The position numbers and the translations under genes are program-made. A model generated the notes under the pieces. The model was not told the DNA's origin, did no database searches, and saw nothing but the letters and a program-made list of their open reading frames with translations. Positions 45,201-55,674 of a stretch of DNA of 64,000 nt are shown in pieces; the stretch's first letter is position 1; every line of letters begins with the position of its first letter. The stretch covers positions 17,353,001-17,417,000 of the forward strand of contig NC_079875.1 of NCBI RefSeq assembly GCF_029227915.1, given 5' to 3'. The DNA is from Hydractinia symbiolongicarpus. Taxonomy: Eukaryota > Cnidaria > Hydrozoa > Anthoathecata > Hydractiniidae.

Positions 45201-47830
45201 GTCAGACTATTAAAGGGGCTACGGAACGGCTGTTGGTTTTCGACTTTAGTGACTTACACGAAAGTCGAGCTCATAGCGGTGGAAAACAAAAATGGCTATT
45301 TTTCCGGCATGTATGTAATTTACAGACTCGAACATTTAGATATATATAGAATTTTTATCTTCTCCAGCCTTGGTCATGTTTTCATCCAGAATGAGTCTTG
45401 CTGAAATATTTCTTTGTAATGTAATTTTTCGAAAAAAAATATTGAACTAAGGAGTAAAGTGCGCCGGTCGGTTTTTTGCGCAAAACGCGTTTGCCGGATT
45501 TTAATATGTGTGGGGGATATACGGAATGTGACATTTTTAACCGGTTCTATTATTCCGCAGTTGGAGGAATATTCAGAGTCATCTTGTTTCAGTTATTTCT
45601 CATGTGAAGTCTCATATGAAAATTTTACAGGTAATATCTGCACAGAGTTTACGATTCCATATCTTAATTCAATAAGTTTCCTCACTCTTTAGTTATAGGT
45701 TTTTTAAACGTAATTGATGTTAACGTTATTTCATATAACCAAGAAGTTTTAAACCTACCTCTGTCTCTCTCTTTAAATCTCCTTGATATAAAATAACTTA
45801 TATTTAAAGGGATCAGTTCAAAGTAGATTTAATTGCTGTCGTAGTCGACGCGGATTTAGCTACTTTGTTTCAACTTAGAGGTTTCTTCCTCCAAGATTTC
45901 ATGTACGGAGGCTTTTTGAAGCCGATAGATAAGTCTTTAAGTCACGCGACTTTACATTGTAGCCTCTTATTAAAAATCATTCTTGAAATTAATTCTCTGC
46001 GGTAGAAAGTTCTGGCTCTTTCAGGACCTTTATACAAAAATACAAGTTTTCTTTCCTAAAGATTTGAATAGCCAATTAAAAATAGCAGTAGTTTTTTCTG
46101 TAGACAATTAAAAATAAAAAATATTTCGCGTAGTTTAGTCAATCTAAGTGCATGAAAAACTCTGCCTTATGTTATGATGGAAAGAAGACTTGATTTTGTG
46201 TGACAAAAATTAAAACTGTGCCCAGATACAGTCGGCTATACACACAATTTGAAGAACAAATTTACCGTCGCTAGAGTGTTATTTTGACGTATTTTCTTGC
46301 TCATTGGTTCGTTGTTGATTTAATCAACGACTTACTTTTTTTCGAATCACATTTAATGCTTTAACTACTAGTTTCTATAACATTTCCTCTTTACATGGTC
46401 CGGCAAAAAGAATCTTTGATTAAAGCCTTTAAATAAACAATTATTTTAATTTGTCGCAAGGGAGTTTGAATTTGTTTTTTAACATCTTAATACTAAATAA
46501 AATTCCTTTTCACTTATTCCCAACAATGGGTGATTAAGAATAATTAACAACTCACTGTGGTGATAATTGGTATTCTCGCCTCATAGGTTCGGCAAAGCAC
46601 GTATACAATACACGTATTTTCGCCTCGTGGGCTTGACAATGCAACATAAAACATAAACCGGCTAATTAAGCGTGATAAACACGCTTGAAAAACATAAATA
46701 CAGCACAATAAGCATCAATTTCCGACTAACTTCACAACTATAAGGAACGGCATGATGATCAGCGACTGGATAAGAAAACTTCACCAGTCCATGGAGCCAA
46801 ACGTGAGAGCTTTATAGCCTTTTTTCGGAGAAGAAAAACCGTGGAGATGACCATTTGTCATGCCATGCATCTTACAATATATATCTTCGTACTCTGTTTT
46901 TTCGCAATTTTTATCATAAACTTGAAGTTTGGTGGTACATGAAAAATAAAAGATATGAAGAACATCAAACATTTTTAGCAAAAGTTTGCGATGCCAAGAC
47001 CAACTGACGATCGAGGAAGAACCCTTAAATACTAACTCACTGCGCATGCGCAGTCAGACCCGCAAAACATTACCGTACAGAATCTGAAAAGAAACTTAGT
47101 TTCCAACAATCTGCAATAGTGAAAACCTCGCATCTAGCGAGTTTGTTTTGATTTCTCCCTTCGTTGCCATATTTTTTTTATTTTTATTTCTCTTTAGATG
47201 CCTGATTTCTTTTAGAATTCTTTAACAACATCTTCTCATAAACTTATTCGGTCAGGGGTTTTTCAATTATATTATGACAATAACTTTTGATAGGCTAGTT
47301 CAAATAGAATCAAACTTATGAGATTTATAGTACGTCACAAAAAGAACAAAATTGCGGCAATAAATTTTTGGTTGCGTCAGCACATTTTCTGTTACATCAT
47401 CCAAAGCTTGAAATTTTTTCAAAATGCCACCGTCTGCTTAAAATTGAATGTTTGCAATCTGTTTGCAAAGTTTCTGAGAGCTTAATAAAATTATTTAGCA
47501 TATTTTGTTTTTTACATAGATCGCCCGAAAAATTGCCAAAAATCGCCCGAAAATCCGTTTTTCCCCGATTTTTGGGTGAAATCCAAATAAATCAGGAAAT
47601 CGGATTAATCAAGTGTTCAAAACATAGAAAATGATTCTTCTTGATGAAATAAAATTGTGTTGTAGTTTCAAGTTCTAAGGACAATCCTAACAAATGTTAT
47701 TACATCTTCCCAGTTATGAAGGTTTCATAGAGATTTTTAGGGGTAGTGCTAAGTAATAGCCAATATCAAAGCCTCCGACAGGCATGGGACTTAAAAATAC
47801 TGAAACTCAGTAAGTATCATAGCCATGTAA
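42205..47830. other. intergenic stretch, no gene recognised
   Basis: Several frames of 60-90 codons occur (for example 45167-45349, 45459-45692, 46781-47047 minus, 47368-47634), but none shows a domain or family resemblance I could support. The frame at 45459-45692 has protein-like composition with cysteines (SSCFSYFSCEVSYENFTG) and could be an exon. I leave it unassigned. Confidence 0.4.
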
Positions 47831-48076
47831 CGTAGCGTTAAAGAGATATTAAAAGAAATCCGTCGGGGAAACCGCACATTACCAGAACAGACATTACCAA
47901 ACATAATCACAAGGAACGCAAAATTTGTAACTGAGAAAATTAAAAAATTACTAAAACAAGTTAGCAGTTTTAAAGACAGAATGAAAGAAATTGGAAATAA
48001 GGAAGTTAATGACAAACTAAAGGACCTGGATAAGGAAGTGAAAAAGTACATTAAACAGACATACATCACGAGATGA
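47831..48076 (+). other. unrecognised charged open frame, 81 codons
   Basis: The frame is open from after a TAA (47828-47830) to TGA (48074-48076). It encodes a Lys/Glu-rich, probably helical segment (KIKKLLKQVSSFKDRMKEIG, then EVNDKLKDLDKEVKKYIKQT). There is no ATG at its start; an acceptor-like CGTAG|C at 47835 could make it a terminal exon. The opposite strand is also open over this stretch. It could be an exon, a retroelement remnant or chance. Confidence 0.25.
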
Positions 48077-48406
48077 CAACAGGCTATGAACAATAATATT
48101 TAAATTGTTGAACTGAAAACACAAACTTTTAATACTAAAAAATGCTGACAGATTAAAAGATACGAACATTTATGTTATCAAGGATTTTTCAGGTGTAACA
48201 AACAAAACCAAAAAGGAACTGTAATTTTGATAATTCCAACGTTTTTCATGAATATTGTACTTGTATTACTCATACAAATTTCTTAACAAGTAGTAGATAT
48301 AACTAATTACTTTGATGAGTATTGTAATTAATTTAAATCTTTTTTAGCAGAAAAAATCTATTAAAGTGATAAGTCACCTAAATGAATTTGCTGACAAGCA
48401 TATTTC

Positions 48407-48625
48407 TTAATTATAAAGGCCACACAGGGCAACACGTTTTCTGATCAGCAGTGAGATATCTATATGTTCAGACACCCTAACTTTAATATGTCGTTGGGTT
48501 TTGCCAACATAAGTAGCATTGCAGCTACTACACAAAAATATACAAACGACACTGGAAGCGGGAGTGTTAGGTATTTGGTCAAAAACACACTTTTTAATTG
48601 TTAATTGGAAATATGTAGCCGACAC
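48407..48625 (-). pseudogene. Penelope-like retroelement fragment, GIY-YIG endonuclease domain
   Basis: The minus-strand frame contains SSCNATYVGKTQRHIKVRVS then EHIDIS. This is the pattern of the GIY-YIG endonuclease at the C-terminus of Penelope-like retroelements (Cys-rich strand, YVGKT, R-x3-R-x2-EH). Only about 50-70 residues remain. No reverse transcriptase was seen in the neighbouring 1 kb on the 5' side, and the frame degenerates after KRV. I infer an old, truncated insertion. A similar domain in another protein is possible but less likely. Confidence 0.6.
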
Positions 48626-49545
48626 TAATATATGGATAAAACAAAAACAATCTGAAAAAAAAGTTTTCTTACGTTTTTTTAGTCCAAATTTTTATCCCTA
48701 AAAAACTTAAATGTAACTAAATCAAAGCAGTTCGTTTATTACATTATATGTATATTATGGAAAATACATTACCTTCTTTTCAGCAGTTAGGATAAATATT
48801 AAAACGATTCAAAGTTAAGAACCAGAAATACAGTTCCAACCAATAAACACATATCTGGAACGCTAAGGAAAATATGTTGTTTCTAGTGCAGATGAAAATT
48901 ACCTCTTTACGACGTTACGGCCGTTCGACAGCCACTTTGTAGTACAAGTTTTATTTTCAAAATCAGGTTTGTGTATCTACATCATAACGCCACACACTAA
49001 ATAATTTAAGTTATTTCTAGTGCATTCAAAACTGGAAAAGACCTCATGTTACGATTTGATTACATTGCAATTTTACAATTTCCAATTTTATGCAAAATTA
49101 ATGGTATGTTGGTGCTAAGAAATCTCAAGAATTTAATACTTTAAATTGCGCCTGATTTGTTTCCAAGGTTCTGCTTTGTATCCTCTTATATTAAGGCGGC
49201 AATCATCATACTCAACTAGACAAACCGTACCTACACTTATTTGGACACCATATTCCCAATCTACTGTTGCTATATCTCTCCATTAATGAATTAATCACAA
49301 TCTTACATTTTAACCATTTTGCTATTTTTTTTTACTATATTGTCATTCCAGAAATTTGAAATGTTTTCTAAAAACGTATTACAAGGATAGGGTTTCAGAG
49401 TTGCATGAAATGAATTGATTGGTTTTAGCAGTAAATTTAAATAATGTTTTATTTCCATGTTTGGCGTGCAGAAATGTCCTTTTATGAATTATTATTTGCT
49501 TTTTAGATTACATGAGAAAACTTTGCACAAAACACCATAGTCGTG
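48626..49545. other. no gene recognised; 5' flank of the glycosyltransferase-like gene
   Basis: AT-rich sequence without recognisable elements. The last part presumably holds the promoter or 5' UTR of the gene that starts at 49546. Confidence 0.35.
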
Positions 49546-50508
49546 ATGAAAGAAGCAGTACGTTACTTTAGAAACTTTTTTACCGCTGTTGCGATTTCTG
49601 TGATTATTCTATCACCATATTGGTTGTACAAACGGTCACAAGTTTCCATTGAGTTAGTAATCAAGTCTGAAAATGTCTTTCTACAAAAGAACAATGATCC
49701 ACCATCTTTAAAAACAGCAGAAGGCACCACACGTAAGCCAAGTCCGGTGAACCTTTGTTCAAATGATATGAAGGACGAACCAGGCTCGTGGATTCTGTCT
49801 TATTCTTTGAACGCTCGAAGAACAAAGAATGCAACCAAACGAATTTCTGTCCTTGCAACTGAAGCTGCTAATTCAGCTACCTACCATGACTGGATGCTGC
49901 GTGTGTACCATGATGGAAGTTTACCAAACAAAACGCAGCATGTTTTGACAAAGATACACAAAAATTTACGTTTTTGTGATGTTAGGAAGATCTTGTTACT
50001 TGGCAATATATCACATTTGAAACGCAATTTTTGGAGATTGTTACCAATAGGCGATAGTACTGTTGACGTGACATGCGTGCGAGATGTTGACAGTCCTTTA
50101 CTAAATCGTGAATTCGACGCTGTAGAGCAATGGCTGGAAAGCGAAAAGTTATTTCACTGTATGCGAGATTCTCCGCAAGAGTCGAAGAGGATAACGAGTC
50201 ACGGATTTTGCTTTCGTAATTACAAAAATAACACTGTCACGGAAATAGTCTTTCAAGAATTAATATCGAATCACGAGAAAATTGATGAAGATTTACTTGA
50301 CGAGCATGTTTGGCCTTTGGTAAAAACAGACGCAATACAGCACGACTCCTATCAATGCACGAAATTTCCACAATCTCATGCTTTTCCCAGCAGGAGGCTG
50401 ACAAGAACAAGCGGGTTTGTTGGATGTAAACGACCATGTTCCAACAGCGTTCCGCCATGCCCTGAAGAATGCAGACCAAAAAAACATCAAGACTGGTCCT
50501 ATTGCTAG
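49546..50508 (+). CDS. type II membrane glycosyltransferase-like protein (intronless, 320 aa)
   Basis: The protein starts with a short cytoplasmic stretch and one membrane segment (about residues 8-27, RNFFTAVAISVIILSPYWLY), as in Golgi type II glycosyltransferases. A stem region follows, then blocks that I associate with an uncharacterised, nucleotide-sugar-transferase-like family of invertebrates and bacteria: WILSYSLNARR (82-92), DWMLRVYHDG (115-124), FWRLLPIGDSTVDVTCVRDV with the DxD-type D180-V-D182, then DAVEQWL and HCMRD. The C-terminus is Cys-rich (HDSYQCTKF, VGCKRPCS, CPEECRP, DWSYC). N-glycosylation sequons occur at about N129, N154 and N228. I start at the ATG 49546; a frame three bases longer would need a GTG. 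The acceptor is unknown, and the block after CMRD is diverged from what I expect of the family. Confidence 0.7.
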   Translation: MKEAVRYFRNFFTAVAISVIILSPYWLYKRSQVSIELVIKSENVFLQKNNDPPSLKTAEGTTRKPSPVNLCSNDMKDEPGSWILSYSLNARRTKNATKRISVLATEAANSATYHDWMLRVYHDGSLPNKTQHVLTKIHKNLRFCDVRKILLLGNISHLKRNFWRLLPIGDSTVDVTCVRDVDSPLLNREFDAVEQWLESEKLFHCMRDSPQESKRITSHGFCFRNYKNNTVTEIVFQELISNHEKIDEDLLDEHVWPLVKTDAIQHDSYQCTKFPQSHAFPSRRLTRTSGFVGCKRPCSNSVPPCPEECRPKKHQDWSYC

Positions 50509-51334
50509 ATTATTCTTCCACTATACCAACAACTCTATATCAGGCTGCATTTTGTTATTTATAAATCACTTAATTATTTGTAAATTTCACATTAGGTAAG
50601 TTTTTTTGTCTATGTTAAGGAAACTGATTAGGAGTGAGTTTATTTTAAAGAATACTGTAAGCACTATTAACCCTCGTTAGGCCGTCCCTTTCTTTGCCAA
50701 ATTTTAATTTTTTATTATTCTTTTTTTGCTATGTTGTATGATAGTTTTCATATTCTTTTGTTAGGAACAACTCGCTAAACCTCTTAGCTTCATACATTCT
50801 ATGACCACAGATATTGAGTATTACTCGAAAATACCCACTAGTGTCTATAAAGATCAGTAAAATATAATGAATTCATGCAGGATTAAGATTAAAAGTAAAA
50901 ATTGCACCTTAATTTTATGCAAATGATAATTGCAAACTTTCGCAGCTGGTCAAAACGTTTCTTTGTCTGATTCGTAGAGGTAAATTCTGGGAGAAATAAC
51001 CGTGCGGGACTTTGAAGGACTGCCCGTTTTAGGAGGTTTTTGGGCTTTAGACTGTCCGTTTTGGAGAGGTTTATTGCAAGGGTTTATTAGTAAATCGTCC
51101 GGGAGGAAATTTTTTGTCCGTCTTAAGGATGTGCCCTCTTTAGAGGATGTCTGTTTTAAGGAGGTTCCACGGTACTTATAGCAAGGTTCTACGTATTAAT
51201 ACTAACAAAGTACGTATCAATTGAAATAGATGGAATTATACATCATAAGAATTTCTATAAAAACCTTTTTTGCAACACGCCCTCACGCAAACATCGATGA
51301 TGAAGAAGTGACTATCGTTAGCGCAATGTCCGAG
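50509..51334. other. no gene recognised; degenerate CCGTTTTAGGAGG repeat
   Basis: Between about 51000 and 51175 short phrases such as CTGCCCGTTTTAGGAGG, CTGTCCGTTTTGGAGAGG and ATGTCTGTTTTAAGGAGG recur every 30-45 bases, ending GTTCCACGGTAC. This is a degenerate tandem or dispersed repeat. The rest is unassigned. Confidence 0.5.
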
Positions 51335-51513
51335 CTAAGCCAGATGTTTACATTCACCGGTATGCATATGGTTTGTAAAAAATACACAGCGATCATTCTC
51401 AGGACCAGTGCATGTTCCACAGGTCCTTGAGCATTGTTGGCGATAGTAAGGATCTTGACAATCTAGGCTAACGTTGCTAAGGAAGGTACATGTGTTGTTA
51501 AGATCAGCGCATA
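51335..51513 (-). CDS. 3'-terminal exon with a ShKT domain (partial gene)
   Basis: On the minus strand a good acceptor (TTTCCTTTCAG, exon edge 51513) leads into a frame that ends at TAG (51335-51337). It encodes six cysteines spaced C-x6-C-x9-C-x8-C-x3-C-x2-C, with the DPYYRQQC and RTCGTC blocks that define the ShKT domain, then a short tail with two more cysteines. ShKT domains occur both in cnidarian venom peptides and as appendages of secreted proteases such as astacins. With only this exon I cannot say which. Upstream exons (signal peptide, any catalytic domain) should lie at higher coordinates, but I could not identify them. Confidence 0.75.
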
Positions 51514-53229
51514 CTGAAAGGAAAAGAAATATGAATTTATATTGCCATTATTTTGTGTAACCTTGACTCTGACTTCAGTAAAATTCTTTTAGAGAAAGTA
51601 AATGCATTTAATCTGAAATGGGAATAGGAGATGAAAGTAAAAACGATAAATATATTAACATCTTAAATATTTCTTTTTTTGTTTTTGACGGGCTTTAAAT
51701 CACCACATGTATTACTTCTCATGGCTTGTAACAACAAAACAATAATAATATTTTTATCTTTCAAATTTTGGTTTGATAAAACTTAATAAAGTTAAGGTAT
51801 GCTCGCATTTTTCAAAGCAATTAAGTTCCTAAAAAAATTAAACTAGACTCAAACTTTCATTCTGCAAAGTAACTCCAACCAAAGATACAATATATATTTA
51901 CCGTTGTTTGGTTTTTTTGCAATAAGTGGAGGGCAACCTTTTTTGCGTACACACACACAGATAGAAAACAGGTATTATTATTATAGAAATTGAGGTCCTA
52001 ATATACGAATAAAATGTTCCGTCTTAAAGTAGAATAGAGTCTTCCTCATTGCTACTATTTTATTGTAAAAAACTATTTGTTTCAAAGTAGATACTTGCAA
52101 TATTATAACGCACTATCAAAACAAAATTACAGAAGGTGGGTTCTCTTCATTGTTTTTATTTTTTATTTATTTCTAATAGCAAGATAGGATATAACCAGAT
52201 GGCAACCTAAGAACTTATCAATGACAAAAGTATAGGTATTGGTATTTATGATGCCATTTCTACAGTGCCAATATTCGTATTCCTTAACCTTTTTGCAAGA
52301 TTTTGACTTACTTGTATATCTGCGATTCACGGTAGCGTTTAAACAATAAAATGATGCTGTTTGGTAAGACGCTGGAAATTCCCACTGGTTATTCCCGCTG
52401 GATATTTTCTGAGAAGCATAAAGTATTCTGCGTACAGCTACTGCATTTCTAACGCTCGGCCGAGTTAAGTACTGACCCTACGCAGTTGAATTCCGTCAGA
52501 TATTTGTCGAACGCTATGAGGGCAATCAGTCGTGTTTAACGAACGGCTGAATTCAATTGTCCATGGTTGAATTAGTGTAGAAAAAGTTATAATAAATTTT
52601 AATCCGACATTGACGGCAAATAATGGCGTGTTTGCCGTTTTTCAAGATTTCGTTTCATAGAATTTTTGCCGGCGTCGAGACATTTCCCAACTTATCATAA
52701 CCTTTTCCGCACTATGTGGGGTATTTCTCGTTCGAATCAAGTTTTTCCCCGTCGTTAGCACTAGTCGTCATAGTGAGGACAAGCTTTTCCGACATTTTCC
52801 CAAAAAAGCGACATTTCAAAAAATTGGAGTTGGCGTTTCCGCGGGACGAGTTCTTAGAAAATTATCGGTGCCGGTAAACTTCCCGTAATATCATAATGGC
52901 GCAGTAAAGGGGAGAAGGGTAAACAAAAAGCGATTTGGTTGTTATCCGGGTTTCAATCTTTAAAAAAACTAGAGTATGAAGGCCAATCATTCCACCAGGT
53001 AATTCCTGTGGGGCATATTGAACAACCATTGTTCTACAAGACAAAAAAAGAATTGGTAAATAAAACTTTAAGGTAAAAGTGTAAAGGTAAAACAAGTAGA
53101 AAATAGCCAGCTAGCCTTATCATTGGCTGACTATAATTAGTTTTTATTATATAATATAGAAACATTACTTTATAGCTAGCTCATAAATTAAATTTTGTGG
53201 TGCTGTTCTGCCCAATCGTTGAACGCGCC
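51514..53229. other. no gene recognised; may hold upstream exons of the ShKT gene
   Basis: A minus-strand open stretch around 52190-52320 (SKSCKKVKEYEYWHC) has a protein-like look, but without clear splice sites or family match I do not call it. Nothing else was supported. Confidence 0.35.
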
Positions 53230-53296
53230 CCGTCTTAAGACTGGCCAGGCCAATCTTCCGACAGTGACAAATGGGTGGCCAGTCTTAAGACTGGAC
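53230..53296. repeat. repeated palindrome CCAGTCTTAAGACTGG
   Basis: CGTCTTAAGACTGG (53231-53244) and the perfect 16-bp palindrome CCAGTCTTAAGACTGG (53279-53294) lie 47-48 bases apart, each followed by similar sequence (CCAGGCCAATCTTCCGACAG versus ACTGCCCAATCTATGGACG). The unit is a short degenerate tandem repeat of palindromic character. Confidence 0.65.
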
Positions 53297-53648
53297 TGCC
53301 CAATCTATGGACGTACGTGCCGAATCTTAGAACAATTGTGGAAGACAAACAGAACAATAATTTTTTTAAAATTCAGGCGCGGATTAGGGGTTAGTGAGAT
53401 AAGTCGCGTGACTAAGTGTAAATTTGACGAAAAATGTTAGCCAAGCGAATGATGTCGACGATCCAGGTGTTGCAGACAGAGCACGTTAAAAATCAGATTG
53501 TAATTTATTTACGGTGAAAAGCCACGGTTCACAGCCCTCTCCATTTCGCCTATGGCGATGTTGACGTCAAAGTTGTGACGTCACTACCATATAGACTGAG
53601 AGGGTTGCAAATTATAGCTTTCAGATTTTGACTGATTCATTTTAACTA

Positions 53649-53769
53649 ATAGTCGTTAGCCCGTGGAAATATCCACGGGTTCGCCCGTCGCAGCTAAGCT
53701 ACCATTTTGCGTGACAGACAGACGGACGGACGAACGGACGGACAGACGTATACGGGTATTATAATATAG
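53649..53769 (+). repeat. dispersed CTAGTCGTTAGC repeat, well-preserved ends
   Basis: This copy reads TAGTCGTTAGCCCGTGGAAA, TATCCACGGGTTCGCCCGTC, then a GACGGACGGACGAACGGACG stretch, ending TATTATAATATAGAT. The stretch between GCCCG and CGCAGCTAAGC present in other copies is deleted here. The CCCGTGGA/TCCACGGG hairpin is perfect. Confidence 0.8.
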
Positions 53770-54379
53770 ATATATATTTTCTGGTTCGTAGAAATTTTCG
53801 GATATGTCTACACTATTTCAATGTGGGTTTGTAAGAACTTGTATACTGATTTGACTTAAGAAACAGCACTTTAAGAATTACTTGTATTTTCAGGACTTCC
53901 AGACACGGTTTGCAAATTTGAGCAATATATTTATCTTAAAAGTAAAGACCTGATTAATATGTTTTTGTATAACCTTGCCACCTAATACACACCAAATTGA
54001 CATTGGTAGAAAAAACATACATACAGACATATGGGAAGACCCATGGACCAATTTTTTAAGATTTTTCTTTGAATTAAGCTATAGAACAACGCCTCGAGAT
54101 TCCGATAAATCAGAATCCAGCAACAGTTTTTCAGTTTAGCACAACTCCAATCATAAATGTAACCATAAAGTCTGTAACACAAGAAAAAATGAATTCAACA
54201 GCTTGTGACTTCACTATTCAATCATCATCTGAATTCATTTCAAAATCAGATAAAAACAAGAAAATGTCATGGACCTCAACACCGACTTGTTCCAGCAAAT
54301 CACAATTTACAGACAACAAAATTAGTACGTTCTCGGTTTACATATTGACAATCATATCACACACAACAAAAATATTTAA

Positions 54380-54572
54380 TAAATAAATAAACAAACAAAC
54401 AAACAAACAAACAAACAAACAAACAAACAAACAAACAAACAAACAAACAAACAAACAAACAAACAAACAAACAAACAAACAAACAAACAAAACAAACAAA
54501 CAAACAAACAAACAAACAAACAAACAAACAAACAAACAAACAAACAAACAAACAAACAAATAAATAAATAAA
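54380..54572. repeat. (AAAC)n microsatellite
   Basis: About 45 units of AAAC, bordered by AAAT units on both sides, with one phase slip near 54490. The Val-Cys-Leu-Phe open frames on the opposite strand are artefacts. Confidence 0.98.
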
Positions 54573-55373
54573 TATGGAATTGAACATCTGAAACATTTTC
54601 CGCCTAAATAATATATATTATACTTTTATCAAAGATACATCACAGCCATCACAACAAAAACAACATAGTCCATCCTTCAAAAATCCAATTTGATAATATC
54701 GGACTACTTCACCATGTAAAGGTGGTTTATTTGTCAACTATCACATTTGTCCACGAACCCAGTGTTCTGCTTTTGTTACTACAAGTAAAACTTTATTGCC
54801 ACTTTTATACAGCTCAATCTCTCAGAGTTAACCAGAACATTTGGAATATCACAGCCATATGACAACATGGTTGTAAAAGAATGTTTCTAATCTGAAGGGG
54901 TTGAGCTGTCTGAATACAACATCAACATCAGTTGAGCCAAAAACACGATGAGCATACGAGAAGTCTCCAGGTAGGCATTATCCTAAAAAGTTATATACAA
55001 GATACATACAATTTTTCATAGCTGTAAAAAAATTAATCCTCATGAGAATATAGTGTTCCAAATTTATATGTGAAAAATTTTGAAAATGCTTAATTGCGAA
55101 GTTTTTACGCTTTATTTTGTAATTTTCTCGACTTTCAAAGACTTCCTTCTATATTTGATATCTACACTAGTTTTACTTGCTTTTGTAGGAAGCAGTGTGC
55201 CATTTCCCAATTCAAGACAGTAAAAAAAGCTTCACAAAGAAGTGGTATCAAATCTGAAAAATATTTAAATAATAAACTAAATTAATAAACTAAAAAATAT
55301 AAGAAAATAATTCTGGACGATACGAACAACGTTAAAGAAGAAGAATATGTTGTCCATGGGCAGAAAATATATA
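54573..55373. other. no gene recognised
   Basis: Sequence between the AAAC tract and the left end of the pogo-like element. Only chance open frames are seen. Confidence 0.45.
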
Positions 55374-55398
55374 CCGTATTTCCTCTAATAAGCGCCGC
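55374..55398 (+). repeat. left terminal inverted repeat
   Basis: Begins CCGTATTTCCTC directly after TA. It runs into a palindrome, AATAAGCGCCGCGGCGCTTATT (22 bp, split by the end of the matched repeat), which the right end lacks. Confidence 0.9.
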
Positions 55399-55419
55399 GG
55401 CGCTTATTTAATTTTTGTG

Positions 55420-55474
55420 ATTTTAGGTGCGGCGCTTATTAGAGGGCGGCGCTTAATAGAGGGCGGCGCTTATT
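55420..55474 (+). repeat. 55-bp direct copy of the right-end subterminal block
   Basis: The segment from ATTTTAGGTGCGGCGCTTAT to GGGCGGCGCTTATT is identical, in the same orientation, to 58069-58123 at the other end. It lies inside the left end of the transposon. Confidence 0.9.
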
Positions 55475-55674
55475 TCGAAATTTCAGATTTCAAGTTTCTG
55501 AAGTTTTTGCCTATTCTTCAAATTCAATCCGTTGGTTGAATGCTATCCTTAGTAAAAGTTTTTTTGATAGATTTGGGGTTCTATAGAGGGGTAAGTAACG
55601 TACGAGAAAGAAATAACGGGTGAATTATCGTGTCTTTTCCTGTTCTCTTTCTATCAAATATAACAAAGATAATT

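Noticed and set aside
45459-45692. Cysteine-containing open frame of 77 codons as an exon
   Set aside because: No confident splice sites or family resemblance; left unassigned.
54338-54596. Val-Cys-Leu-Phe repeat open frames
   Set aside because: They are translations of the (AAAC)n tract in different phases.
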